This document shows positions 1-11,066 of a stretch of DNA of 64,000 nucleotides, piece after piece; position 1 is the first letter of the stretch; every line of letters starts with the position of its first letter. The notes under the pieces are model-generated. The model had not been told where the DNA came from, did no database searches, and was given only the letters and a program-made list of their open reading frames with translations. Where the stretch lies: contig JBCNJP010000228.1 of the NCBI GenBank assembly GCA_039602395.1, positions 209,959-273,958 on the forward strand, written 5' to 3'. The translations under genes and the position numbers were made by a program. Origin of the DNA: Deinandra increscens subsp. villosa (lineage: Eukaryota > Streptophyta > Magnoliopsida > Asterales > Asteraceae).

Positions 1-1373
1 GCTGGGCTATGTTCGGTCAGAACTGGAGTTTCAGAATGCACAGGGGCTGGTTGATCATGCACCTCTTCTGTCTGTGAAGCAGAAGGTTGCTCTTGAAAGA
101 CTTCATCAGTTGTTTCTTCTTGACCACTGGGTCCCACAGAACTGGCTCCAGATGGTTCTACAATCATTAAGCTCGAGCTAGTCTTGGTGAATTTGAACCG
201 TATGCTCCTTGGATCTGATTTCTTTCGAGGAGATGGTTCACGAGCAGGGACGGGTTCTTCTTCGAAAACTTAATCAACGTTTATATTCAGCTCAGGAGGT
301 GTATCATCACTGCCAGACGACCCAATCATATCTTCTCTTGACCTTTTATGGGTTAGTGGCTCCAAGTCCCCATAAATATCATCTTCAGTTATGTCCTGGC
401 CAGTAAGAATGTCATCCATTATATTTTCTTCATCTGAGGGTATGACATCATCCTCTTGAACATTGACAGCAGGAATTGCTGTTACATCTTGTTCTTCTGC
501 AATGGATGCATTAACTTCAGGCACATCTGCCTCTTGCTCAGAGTCATCCATCACTTGTTCCCGTGCAACTTCAGGGAACGCACCTCTCTTTGTCCATTCC
601 AATCTTCCTTCAAACGATTGCTTACCCGCTCTATCCTGGGTTTGCAAGCCAAAGACTCCAAAATCCATGACCTTCACATCAAGCTTCTCAATTCTCTCCT
701 CTATCATCGGATACTTCTTCATCACTACCATTTGAACGAACCTTGGCGTCATTAGAAACTGCTCTCTGGCACTCAGTTCTGCATTGCCTATCCAATCAAT
801 CAGCATCATCTTTGAAAAGTTAAAATTCCAATCTAAGGCCAAAGCAACGAAGGCAGTTCCATGAAGTTGATTTAACTGATCGAAGCTCGTTCTTTTCCCA
901 AGGAAAGATTTCTGCATGTAATGCGCCAGACACCTCCAGTAGTGCGGCAAAAGCTTCTTGAAGATGGGCGGAAATTTTCCTTCATACCCCATTGATTGCG
1001 CCCCTGCCAGAACTACCTCCTTCGGATACTTGATAGGATGTGAAGCATCATCAGTAATGTTCAGCCCCTGCCTTATATCTTCTTCATCAATAACAATTTG
1101 TCTGTTATTGACCGTTGCAGTAATCCTAGTCTTGTCAGAATTTGCCCTGGCAGTTCCCCAAAATTCTCTGACCAGCATCTCGTCGATGAGTACATTCGTC
1201 CTCAAGGCATGATTAATTTTGCACGTATTCATTCCGGCCACCAGTGAGTAGAATAACTCCATGTGTTTTTCTGGCGGGTCTTCTAGGTATGCCGGCATAC
1301 AATGGTCCTGCTCATACTTTATATCTCCAATAAGCATCTCTTCAGCCATCTGAGAAAGACGAGACAAATGCAT
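1..1373 (-). pseudogene. S1 env-like 3' gene, incomplete
   Basis: This is the third ORF of Sirevirus-type elements, in the position called env-like. Its function is unknown and I see no signal peptide or membrane segment. The likely start is the ATG at 1349, directly after a splice-acceptor-like TTTCTCAG (1350-1357). A frame of about 360 codons follows, with an all-alpha-looking N-terminal domain and then an acidic tail. An in-frame TAA at 270-272 interrupts it, after which the same frame stays open to the window edge. The N-terminal half resembles the B gene at 42885-45914, for example in a shared aromatic and PRF-containing stretch. The TAA may be a recent inactivating mutation. The true C-terminus lies outside the window. 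Confidence 0.7.
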
Positions 1374-1957
1374 CAGACATATTCATCAACGAGCAATTAT
1401 GATTATTAGCCCTTAACGTTGTTTAATTGAAGAAAAATTTTACTTTTGAACACAAAATTTCAATTTAAACTTTAGGGAAAATAATTGATTTAAACACACG
1501 CTCACAAAAATTTGATTTTGAATCACATGTTAACAAAACACCCTAAATTTTAGCTTAAACATGTTTAAGGTTGAAGAGATTTAAAAAAAATTAAGTGTAT
1601 AAGCCTTTATCATGTGATTACGATCCATATAATGAGTTTACGATTCATTAAACGGGTTTACGATCGGTTTGAATGAGGCCCAATCGTAATCTAAAGAATC
1701 AATCGTAAACACCGCGACTTCGTCAATAGCCCAATCGTAAACAAGAGACGTAGACTCGGATCGTAAACACCGAATCTTTGACCCGAGTCGTAAACCCGAG
1801 TCGTATACCCGGGTCGTAAACCCGAGTCGTAAACCCCGAAGCGTCGTCTTCCTCGACTGCCCGATCGTAAACACCCAATTCCACCATTTTTGAGCCTGCA
1901 ACTTTCTCGAAAACACATCAAACAACATCAATATACAAGTAAACCATAGATAACTAC
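1350..1957 (-). other. Predicted 5'UTR intron of the S1 env-like gene
   Basis: On the minus strand AAG|GTAGTTA at 1960-1951 looks like a plant splice donor. TTTCTCAG|ATG at 1357-1347 looks like an acceptor placed directly on the start codon. The 608-base interval is AT-rich and holds most of the TCGTAAAC-type words (about 1640-1880). The plus-strand ORFs here are only readings of that repeat. B has the same arrangement at 42345-42881. Confidence 0.5.
1640..1880. repeat. S1 family-word cluster (TCGTAAAC / GATTACGA)
   Basis: About fifteen copies of (A/T)CGTAAAC or a CGTAAT variant lie within about 240 bases, with irregular spacing of 10-25 bases. The same words fill the gag leader (14540-15010) and occur in the LTR. 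Irregular spacing and the lack of unique spacers of fixed length rule out a satellite or a CRISPR array. Confidence 0.75.
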
Positions 1958-2330
1958 CTTTAAACGGCTCTAAACACAATTCCGACTAGAAATCTCGCAA
2001 AGACGACTCGAAATGAGCCAAACCAGAAGATAATCGTGGATGAAGGTTCGAAAGGTAAAAACCCGACAGAAAACACTCAAAACTCAGTGAAAACAGATGA
2101 TTGAAGGGGGTTTCTCGGTCGGGATTTGATTACGTACACAGTGGTGTGCTCGTGTGAGACGGAGGATGGTCGGAGGTGGGTGTGATGGCTTTTCCGGCGA
2201 GGGTGGCGCGGCGGAGTTAGGGTTTCGGGGCGGATTGTAAACGACGAGAGAGAGAAATGAGGGATCGTAAATGAGGTGAATCGTAAATGGGTGAGAGTTA
2301 GGGGTTTTGTTTAAAAAGAATTTTCATTTT
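1958..2330 (-). promoter_or_regulatory. Putative promoter and 5'UTR exon of the S1 env-like gene
   Basis: Reading right to left, three CGTAAA-type words (2226-2290) precede a CTCTCTCTC run. A GC-richer stretch follows with AAACCCTAA and CCGCCGCGCC, in the style of a plant 5'UTR, and it ends at the donor AAG|GT (1958/1957). The base composition differs sharply from the AT-rich flanks. No clear TATA box is visible, so the promoter call is inference from layout and from the B element. Confidence 0.4.
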
Positions 2331-3457
2331 TGCCCCCTCAAGTTTTGAAACACAAACAAACACTCCCAAACCTCTTAAAAAAAAATAATTCTCATGAAAA
2401 TTGTTAACTTTTGAAGAACTTTGTTAAAAACTGAGAATTTTACGAAGCTTCCCCTCAAACTCAGCCCCGAGTATCTGATCATGATCATTTTTTTAAAAAA
2501 AATTAAAAGTTAAACAGATAAAATCAAAACCAAAAATAAATATTTACAAACTTACCTCAGAAATTTAAATATTTACATACCTGGTGCTGGTATTTTTCAC
2601 AGATAATTTCAGACAGGTCTTTGACTGAGGAACCCTTTTCAGCTTCCGTTACTGGACACTCTAGACAATTGTCAGGTGGTTTGAACACAGAAACTCACAT
2701 CCAGTAAAGTGCTTAAATATAGTACAGATTTACCGATATGTTTAACCGTCCCCACACCCAATTTTCCATAGCAAAACCTACCCAACCTCAGAGTTTATTG
2801 AGGATTCACAAACCCCCAACTTGAGGAACCATGCAACACTGTTTTGACTACCACTTATTTCTATTTTTCATACATTATCAGTTGATGATCAGGTCGGCCG
2901 CATAAGCACGCAGAGAAGACCAACTGAATAATTTTATTTTCTTTTTCTTTTTCTTTCTTTCTTTTTCAGAATTTTCATTTTTTGAATTCTTTTTCTTTTT
3001 CTTTTTCTTTCCTGTGGTGTTGTCTTATACAGTATAAGCATGGCGTGTGAGAGAGTGAATACTAGGTAAATACCACTCTCAACCCGTTTTTGTCGGGACT
3101 CAGTTTTTTAAACCATGAAGACTAGGATGGGAAACTAAACATGTATAGAGTTTAAGATTACTGCACTTACATAGATGATCATTGTTTTGGTTGAGCTTAC
3201 CGACATATCATCTTCGAGCAATCTTTCACATCAGCCTTACACGTGTCAGTCTCCAACCGTCATTAAGCAATTTTTCAAGTCCTATCAAAAGACATCATAA
3301 AAACTTTTCAGTTTAACCAGCACCATTTCTTCCCCTGTTTTTGTGAGGCTTTTGAAACAAGACTCAATTTTTTAGTCATTTTCTATTTTTTTTTTAATTT
3401 TTTTTATAAGTAAAATTTAAAAACCAAAAACTTTGTACAAAAACATAGATGATCAGA
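2331..3457 (-). other. S1 non-coding region between pol and the env-like gene
   Basis: No coding sequence is seen. It holds purine tracts on the minus strand (TTGAGGGGGC about 2327-2337, TTTGAGGGGAAGC about 2445-2457, CAGGGGAAG about 3321-3331). These resemble extra polypurine tracts, a Sirevirus habit. It also holds a stem-loop (2878-2927), a CTTTTT-type pyrimidine run (about 2935-3012) and an inverted repeat GAGAGTG/CACTCTC around 3047-3080. Confidence 0.6.
2878..2927 (-). other. Single stem-loop of the conserved copia 3' motif (S1 copy)
   Basis: A perfect 7-bp outer stem TCAGTTG (2878-2884) / CAACTGA (2921-2927) encloses the boxes ATCAGGTCG and ACGCAGAGAA. These are the reverse complements of the boxes CGACCTGAT and TTCTCTGCGT that define the three-unit arrays in A, B, E and F. 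The outer stem shares no sequence with the other families. The inner hairpin is weak here. Confidence 0.6.
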
Positions 3458-6400
3458 TCATTCCTCGAAGGCAATCATCTTCAGGCCTTCAACACAAGAT
3501 TCAAAATTAGGACGAGGAAGGGGTTTTGTAAAGATGTCCGAAACATTCTGATCGGAGCTTACCTTTTGTAGCTGAATTAGCTCACGATCAAAGCAATCAC
3601 GAATAAAATGTACCTTGATATCAATGTGCTTGGTTTTGGAATGTTGGACAGGGTTTTTCACAATCTCAAGAGCAGCAGCGTTATCACAAAATATGGGAGT
3701 GTTAACGAATTCCATACCGTAATCCGTGAGCTGGTTTTGGATCCACACTACCTGTGAAGTACCGGCAGATGCGGCCACGTACTCAGCTTCGGCAGTTGAT
3801 TTGGATACGGTATGCTGCTTCTTGCTCTGCCAAGAGATGAGCCTATCTCCCAGGTACTGACATCCTCCAGTAGTAGATTTCCTGTCAAGGTCACTACCTC
3901 CATAATCACTGTCAGTAAAAGCATATAATTGAAAATCAGTGTTCTTCGGGTACCAAAGACCAAGCCTAGGCCTGCCCTTCAGATACCTGAAGATACGTTT
4001 AACAGCAGCTAAATGAGAGAGTTTAGGGTTAGCCTGATATCGAGCACACACGCAAACTGCATACATGATGTCTGGCCTGCTTGCTGTCAAGTACATTAGT
4101 GATCCAATCATCGACCGATAATGGAATTCACTCACTGACTCCCCGTTAAGATCCGCTGACAAAAGTGGTCTGGATGCCATGGGAGTGGCGATGGGCTTGC
4201 AATCCTGCATCTTGAACTTTTCCAGAATCTCATTCACATACTTCTCCTGATGAATAAGAATCCCAGAATCATTCTGCTTGACTTGAAGTGCAAGAAAGAA
4301 ACTCATCTCGCCTTGGTCACTCATCTCAAACTTCTTCTTCATAATCTCCTCAAACTCGGTGCACAATTCTTCGTTTGTCGATCCGTAGATAATATCATCT
4401 ACATACACTTGCACCATGATAATGTCTTCTTCCACCCTTTTTCTAAACAATGTTTGATCAACGACTCCTCTTGTATATCCATTCTCCACCAGGTGATTGG
4501 ACAACGTTTCATACCAGGTTCTAGGAGCTTGATGCAAACCGTACAAAGCCTTATCCAGCAGATAAACATGATCTGGATTTTCTTCATCTATGAACCCTGG
4601 TGGTTGAGCAACATAGACTTCCTCGTTCATCTCTGCATACAGGAAGGCAGTCTTCACATCCATCTGATGTACGGTAAAATTGAGATACGAAGCCACAGCT
4701 AGAAAGATCCGAATTGCTTCCAATCTTGCCACTGGAGCGTAAACCTCATCATAGTCGATACCGTGGACTTGCCTGTGCCCTTGTACTATCAACCTTGCTT
4801 TGTTTCTTACAATGATCCCCGAGTCATCCTTTTTGTTCTTGTACAACCATCTCGTGGGAATCACCTTCTTGTCCTCTGGCCGCTTCACAAGACGCCACAC
4901 TCCCAGCTTTGAAAACTGATTGAGTTCATTGTGCATGGCCTCCATCCAGTTTGGATCTTTGAGAGCAACCATCACATTGGGAGGTTCAATCTGGGAGATG
5001 AAGCAGGAAAACATACAAAAGTTGATGTGTCCTGTGCGGCTTCTTGTGGTGACACCCGCTGTCACTGGCCCAACAACATTACTCAGTGGATGATCCTTGT
5101 TGATTCTGCTCTCTTGGACATCAGGCACTGAAACATTAACAGGCAGATTAGTATTAACAACATTTTCAGACATACCTGAGCCTTGAGAATCCACTGGAGC
5201 ATCACGTGTTCCTGAACATTCTGGAATATCAGCAGTTGCATTCCTAGAAGATTCAGCTGATGCTCTATCCACATGAGGTCTTACATCTGCACTAGGAGCT
5301 ACAATGTCTTCTTCTTCGCCCAAATTGTGGAAAACATTCGAGAAATTAAATCCCTCAAACAATGATCCATAGTCGAAGATCCAATTAGGTCCAGTTCCCG
5401 CATCAGTAGGATTGTCCTCCATCCAATCTACATTGAATGCCTCAATGATCAACCCAGTGGTCTTGTTATAGACACGATAAGCACTATTTGCAGAATAACC
5501 CACAAAATAGCATTCATCGGCCTTCGCTTCGAATTTCCCTACATCGGACTGGATCAGCACCGTGCACGGACACCCAAACGTCTTGAAATAACCCACCTTC
5601 GGTTTCTCCCCATAGATGATCTGATATGGAGTTTGCTCGTGACGCTTGTTCAGAAGAACTCTGTTTTGTACATAACAAGCAGTATTCACAGCTTCTGCCC
5701 AAAAGAAGATCGGTAATTTTGCTTCACACATCATTGTTCTAGCCGCTTCAATGAGTGTCCTATTTCTTCTTTCGGCAACTCCATTCTGCTGAGGAGTGTA
5801 AGGAGCACTGAACTGCCTTTCAATCCCCTTTTCACCACAAAACATATTTAGCTCAGCATTTTTGAATTCCGTCCCATTGTCAGATCTGATTGCCTTCACT
5901 CTTTTATCCAGCTGGTTTTCAATAAGCGTCACAAACTGCTTTACTAGGGCTGGAGTTTCGTACTTGTTTGACAAGAAAAAGACCCAAGTAAACCGCGAGT
6001 AATCGTCCACTATCACGAGGCAGTATGAAAACTTGCTGACACTTTGTACCTGCATGGGACCAAACAAATCCATATGTAAGAGTTGAAGAACAGAAGAGAC
6101 AGAATTTGTAACCTTTGGACGATGTGGCAGTTTGTGCTGCTTCCCCTTAGCACAAGCCACACACTTCTCCACTGAAGAAAAGTCTTTGATCGGAAGATTT
6201 CTGACATGCTCTCCTTTAGCCAGCTTGGATAGATTCTTCATGTTTGCATGTCCCAGACGACGATGCCACAACAATGCAAGATTCTCAGTCTGTTTTGAAA
6301 TTAGACAAGCTGCTTCAGATGTTGGAGGCTTTCCCATGTTCAATTGATAAGAATTCCCATGCCTTGGTGTACGCATTAAAATACATTCTTCAGGAATTTT

Positions 6401-6706
6401 TACACCAGGCTTAAGAATGATGCATTCCTTTTTGTTGAACATCACAGAGTATTCTCGATCACATATCTGTGACACACTTAGCAAGCTGTGGGACAGCTCC
6501 TCTACATAATGCACATCTGAAAAAGTCAGACTCCCATTCTTCACAACTCCTTTCTTTGAAATTCTTCCACCCACACCTCCAGCAAAAGAAACACTTCCTC
6601 CATTGAAATCTTCCACCTCATTTAACAGAGACAGATCTCCGGTCATATGTCGGGTACAACCACTATCAACATACCAGAGATTATTGACAGATCTTCTTGG
6701 CTGTCC
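3458..6706 (-). CDS. S1 Pol polyprotein (protease-integrase-reverse transcriptase-RNase H)
   Basis: An intact frame of 1,083 codons, opening right after a TAG at 6707-6709. The first ATG is at 6646, but the protease motif W-Y-V-D-S-G lies just upstream of it, so that ATG cannot be the real start. Numbering from it, the zinc-binding pre-integrase has H129, H134, C163 and C166, and the integrase triad D194-D257-E293 keeps the exact D35E spacing. Reverse transcriptase has YVDD at 748-751, and RNase H shows DSDYGG, STAEAEY and CDNAA motifs. The order IN before RT is diagnostic for Ty1-copia. The frame is offset from gag, whose stop lies 17 bases upstream, so Pol needs splicing or frameshifting. 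All catalytic residues I can check are present. Confidence 0.95.
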   Translation of the reverse strand, partial: GQPRRSVNNLWYVDSGCTRHMTGDLSLLNEVEDFNGGSVSFAGGVGGRISKKGVVKNGSLTFSDVHYVEELSHSLLSVSQICDREYSVMFNKKECIILKPGVKIPEECILMRTPRHGNSYQLNMGKPPTSEAACLISKQTENLALLWHRRLGHANMKNLSKLAKGEHVRNLPIKDFSSVEKCVACAKGKQHKLPHRPKVTNSVSSVLQLLHMDLFGPMQVQSVSKFSYCLVIVDDYSRFTWVFFLSNKYETPALVKQFVTLIENQLDKRVKAIRSDNGTEFKNAELNMFCGEKGIERQFSAPYTPQQNGVAERRNRTLIEAARTMMCEAKLPIFFWAEAVNTACYVQNRVLLNKRHEQTPYQIIYGEKPKVGYFKTFGCPCTVLIQSDVGKFEAKADECYFVGYSANSAYRVYNKTTGLIIEAFNVDWMEDNPTDAGTGPNWIFDYGSLFEGFNFSNVFHNLGEEEDIVAPSADVRPHVDRASAESSRNATADIPECSGTRDAPVDSQGSGMSENVVNTNLPVNVSVPDVQESRINKDHPLSNVVGPVTAGVTTRSRTGHINFCMFSCFISQIEPPNVMVALKDPNWMEAMHNELNQFSKLGVWRLVKRPEDKKVIPTRWLYKNKKDDSGIIVRNKARLIVQGHRQVHGIDYDEVYAPVARLEAIRIFLAVASYLNFTVHQMDVKTAFLYAEMNEEVYVAQPPGFIDEENPDHVYLLDKALYGLHQAPRTWYETLSNHLVENGYTRGVVDQTLFRKRVEEDIIMVQVYVDDIIYGSTNEELCTEFEEIMKKKFEMSDQGEMSFFLALQVKQNDSGILIHQEKYVNEILEKFKMQDCKPIATPMASRPLLSADLNGESVSEFHYRSMIGSLMYLTASRPDIMYAVCVCARYQANPKLSHLAAVKRIFRYLKGRPRLGLWYPKNTDFQLYAFTDSDYGGSDLDRKSTTGGCQYLGDRLISWQSKKQHTVSKSTAEAEYVAASAGTSQVVWIQNQLTDYGMEFVNTPIFCDNAAALEIVKNPVQHSKTKHIDIKVHFIRDCFDRELIQLQKVSSDQNVSDIFTKPLPRPNFESCVEGLKMIAFEE

Positions 6707-6722
6707 CTACACAAAACATAAA

Positions 6723-9700
6723 TCAGTTAGAGTCAGGTACCCAGGTCATAACAGATCTGGGCACTCCCTTGGAGTCAGTGTAATTAACCATCTTGAAAGA
6801 CATTCCTGCTTTTGATTCGGATTCATTTAAAACTTTAGCATGAACTTTTGGTTTCCAATTTGGTTGTTTTTGTGAGTTAGAGCTACTAGCAGAGTTCTTT
6901 GTGGGTGAAACATTCCTTGGTGGAGATGTGGCCTTTTTACCTTTTGTTTTGATGATAGGTGTCCACTCAAGTTTTAATTTGGTATAAACCATTTGTTTTG
7001 ATTGAGTGACAACTTTTGGTTGTTCTATAACTGCTTTCCCCTTAGGTTTAGCAGCCTGATTGATTTTAGGTACTTGATTCTCAAAAGATTTTGTTTTCAT
7101 TTTATTTGGTTTGTTGAAAACTCCTTTAGCTGCATAAGCAGGTTTGGAAGTTTGTCCCACATCTCTCCTTTCATTGACAGGCTTCGTCACTGGGGCCTTT
7201 GTGTTTAGAACCTTAGACTGTTGAGTCTTCATTGGTTCAGAACTTTGCTTCCCCTGTGACGATGCTTGCTGCTTTTGAGTTCTGTTCTCACCCCTCATCA
7301 TTTTCTCAAGCATAGTTGTCCGCTTGTTCTGCGGATAATATGGCTCATAGGGTCTGTTCATACAGTTAGCAGCAAAATGACCTGGTTGACCACATTGAAA
7401 ACAATTCATTTGTCTAGGCCCATTGACGTTGCTACACAAGTATGAGCGTCTTGGGTAAGACGACTTCCATTCCGGTTGATCATCCCATTTGTGTATCACA
7501 CGTTTTGAATGTTTTTCAGGTTGTGTTATTAAACAAAATTGTTCAGATTTTGATTTGTCAGTTCTATTATAAGTTGACACAACCTGGGGATACGGAACAA
7601 AGTCATTGGGCTTAAACTTACGGCCAATCTTTGTGTTAGGAACACGCATTTTAAAGGAACTAACGACTTCATTAGGATTAGAAACATGTTTTAACAAGAC
7701 AATTTGATTGGACTTGGATGTTTCAAGTTCTGACACAGATGCCAGAACGTCATCCTTAGGTAAACTAAAAACAGAACAACTAGACTCATGACACTCATTG
7801 ACCCTCAAGCATTCAGCATCCTCCCCAGATACATCTTCAATGCCTACAACATCTGCACATGTAACAAAAACATTAGAAGAACTAACATTATTGTTTAAAG
7901 ATTCCTGGGAAGAACCTGGTTTAGTTGTGAGGTCAACTACATTGTTTTGACTACCTGTCCTATATAAACCAAGTTTCTCCTGTTCTTTCTCTACTTCTGT
8001 CATAGGGGTCACACCAACCATCAAGCTATCTATAGGAGGACCAGCTTCATGATATCCTGAGCTAGTTCTATCTACTTGGTCCTCCTCATAGAGCATTCCT
8101 ATGATATCTCTAGGGATAGGTGGGGGAATTATAACATTTGCGGCCACGGACTTGTCAGACTTTTCTGACCCAAAACCTGGTGTGTGTTTTCCTACTTGTC
8201 CACAAATAACTGCCTGAGATAGTTCTTTACCTGCCTGAAGCATTCTCTTGTTTCTCAATTGATTCATATCTAACTGAACTTGCATCTCATTAGTCTTATG
8301 AGTCAATTCATCTACCTGTTTTCTAAGGTCAGCTATTTCTAACTTGGCATTATCATACATGATAGATTTCTCAGTTGCTATCTGTTGGTACTTCACTATA
8401 TCTAACTTTTGTGCCTTAACCTTTTCCTCATTTTTTACCCATCTACCCTTAAATGAGCTCCTCTCACACTTGACCTCAAACAATTCTATTTGATAATTCT
8501 TACAGATTTGTCTAAGACCAGGAATAATACGAGCACAAGTGGGATCAGAACATACCTTTAGGTTTTCAGCATCAGCAACGAATGCTTCCTTGTCTTCTAT
8601 CTGAGTCTCTTCAGGCTTTCCTTCATCAGTGACCACAAAGGCATGATTTTCTTCATTATCCTTTTCTGCAGTAGCAATCAAAGCATGTGACAAACTAAGA
8701 TCCTTCATCTGAGAACTCCAGTCATAACCACCACCTTCCTGAACCACCAGTGCCTTGGCATCACCCTTTCCTTTCACTTCAGCAACCTTCTTTTCTTCAG
8801 CTCTTTCCTTCTTGGGCTTCGTGCATTCCCTGGCAAAGTGACCATACTCATCACAATTATAGCACCTTAGCTTCGACTTGTCAAACCCCATTCTGATCTT
8901 ATCCTGATCCTTCCAGACGTTCCTTCCCGTTTTGGCCATAAATTTCTTGGCTCTGAAGACAGCCATGGCCATTTGCCAAGAGACATCCAGCATCTCCACG
9001 TCCTCAGGATTTATCTGATTAAGATCACCAGCCACCATATCAGAAGGTACAAGATTCCCGGCCACAAGGGCATGATAGCTGTTCATGAAACCCATACCAA
9101 GGGCAAAGTTAGGATCATTGACATCTTCAGAGTTGACACCTCCGCTTGAACTACCTTGAGGCTGTGCAACAAAAGCACTAGACATAGGAGCTGAGCTTGA
9201 TCCATTCCCTGTAAACTTTCCTTCATGCTTACCCTCAACTTCTTCTGACAACAAAGTCTGATTCAACTTTCCAGCCAAACTTAGAGAACTTATATGGTTC
9301 AGCTCTCTCTGCTTATCATCTATCATCTTGGATTTCAGCTTGTTGATTAATTCATCCAAAGTCACTTCACTCAGCCTATTGTTGTCTTTGATGATAGATA
9401 TATTGGTGTTCCAAGACTTAGACAGACTGTTCAGCAACTTCAAATTCTTGTCTTCAGTATCTGGCTCCACTCCATAACTTGACATCTCTGCCATCAGTGA
9501 CACATACCTCTGAACTTGAGCTTCAAATGATTCACCCTGAATATGATTGAACAAGTTAAACTTCTGCTTCAACATCTGCTTCCGACTAGCCTTAATATCA
9601 GGGTTCCCTTCATAAGCAACAATCAAGGCATTCCACAGTTGCTTTGCTGTTTTGCAGTGTTTGAACCCTTGAGCAATATCTGGAGTTAGGGCCATCGTCA

Positions 9701-9907
9701 TTATCGCAAATGCCCTCTCAGCCTTGTTGCACCTCTCCCAGTCATCATCATCATACTCATCTTCTTTCTTCTCTTTCCCTGCATTTGTTCCTGTTGCGTG
9801 AGTAGGTGTAAATGGTCCATTCACAACAGCCCTCCATAACCTCAGATCCACACTCTTCAAATGATTTTTGAATCTGTATTTCCACTCTAAGAAATTATCC
9901 GCTGAAG
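6723..9907 (-). pseudogene. S1 Gag, main part (5' end separated by a CACTA insertion)
   Basis: Structural capsid/nucleocapsid precursor that coats the element RNA in virus-like particles. The open stretch from 9860 is 1,045 codons, but its first codon is a TTG and the frame runs on upstream to 9907. The missing N-terminal codons lie beyond the CACTA element at 14437-14506, and the two pieces are in the same frame. The order is a UBN2-type gag domain (first ~200 residues), a CCHC zinc knuckle at about residue 333, a lysine/glutamate-rich coiled coil around 455-540, a low-complexity acidic linker, a second CCHC knuckle at about residue 820 and a basic, proline-rich tail. It is much longer than ordinary copia Gag and typical of Sirevirus-like elements. 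Apart from the insertion the frame is undamaged. Confidence 0.85.
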
Positions 9908-9930
9908 TTACACTACTACAAAAATGGCCT

Positions 9931-10160
9931 TTCTTGACGCTTTTTGCGCGTCAAGAAAGGGCCCAGATGACGCGCAAAAAAGCGTCAAGGAAGGCAGGGT
10001 CAAGAATCCTCTTGACGCGCAAAATGCGCGTCATCCCATTTATGACGCGCAAACGATGACGCGCAAAAAAGCGTCATAAATTTATGTCATAAAATAAGCG
10101 TCAAGGAAGCCCCCGTCATAAATCTTCTTATGACACGCTTTTTTGCGCGTCATGGTTTTT
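9931..10160. repeat. CACTA left subterminal repeats
   Basis: About ten copies, in both orientations, of a unit around TGACGCGCAAAA / TTTTGCGCGTCA. In CACTA elements such arrays bind the transposase-encoded DNA-binding protein. A matching but shorter array lies at the right end. Confidence 0.85.
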
Positions 10161-10331
10161 AAAAAAAAATAAAAAAATATTTGTTTGTAAAATCACTAAT
10201 TTCCCCATTAATAACAATTAACCTCATAATACAAAATAAAGTACACTTGTAGTAAAATTATACATTTCATATATAGAGCAAACATTACAAAGTTAACATT
10301 AATTTACAATTGGATCTGGTAGGCGAACAAC

Positions 10332-11066
10332 CTAAAATAACAAATCTAACACTATCATTTTCCTTAGCATTCTTACAACATATATGTCCCACGAGAACTC
10401 CTTCACCGCCCATCCAGTGCCCCCCATGGAGGCCGCGTTATCCACCACATATTTCAAGTATGACCCGTCCTTGGTTGCTCGGAACAACCATGATGCAGCC
10501 CACAACAGTTCATCCTTCAAACCAAAACAAACCCATTACCAACTGTGCCATACTATCTTGACCCATTTAGTCATTTACATACTGTATCTCATTTCAAACT
10601 CTAAACTGTAATTTTGATGCATTTAACATCCTTAATTATTATTGTTTATTTAAAGATTTAGGTAGTCATTACATATAGACTCACCGAGTAACATGATGAT
10701 GTATAGAACTCTTTCGCAGACGGGATTGAGTCTGTAAACAATCCCCTAAACCGATCAGCAAACCAAAAAAGCTGCAGTTTGTGAAAATAAAGCCAGAAGT
10801 TACATCAAAAGACCACAACAAAGTGATTCAAGAACTAGGAAATGATTCAGGTATCTGTTGCAGACCTGTTTAGTATGAACTAGTAGCAAGTCAGAGTAAG
10901 AAGAGCTATAAGGCCTGAATGCAATAGCTGCAGCAGCCATAGCAGCCGCGGTTTCACCCGCAAGGTCTGAACCAGGGTGTTCAATGTCCAGTTTATAGGT
11001 AGTTCGCGGTGTGGTCATGTCTTCTGGCCGCTCCCAACAGTAGTGATCAGAGTCACCATCAGCTAC
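10332..11066 (-). pseudogene. Captured fragment of a GH9 endo-beta-1,4-glucanase gene
   Basis: Two exon pieces in gene order. The first (11066-10866) has an AG acceptor and a GT donor at its ends and encodes a GH9 stretch with the DHYCWERPEDM and HPGSDLAGETAAAMAAA motifs. The second (about 10523-10332) encodes DELLWAASWL, followed by the GGTGW and FSWD motifs of the same family. In full genes these exons are neighbours, and the gap between them (10524-10865) looks like the retained intron. The first catalytic region and the C-terminal end of the GH9 domain are missing, so the product could not be an enzyme. The splice sites look usable, so a chimeric transcript is possible. Confidence 0.88.

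Noticed and set aside
270..272. Programmed stop-codon readthrough inside the S1 env-like gene
   Set aside because: The stop after the N-terminal domain recalls B (43824), but B also has an earlier TGA at 42945 and other lesions, and the bases after the two stops differ. Simple decay is enough.
6684..6722. A mini-intron of under 50 bases between gag and pol of S1
   Set aside because: A GT near the gag end and the TGTGTAG acceptor would give an intron too short for plant splicing. Any donor must lie further upstream.
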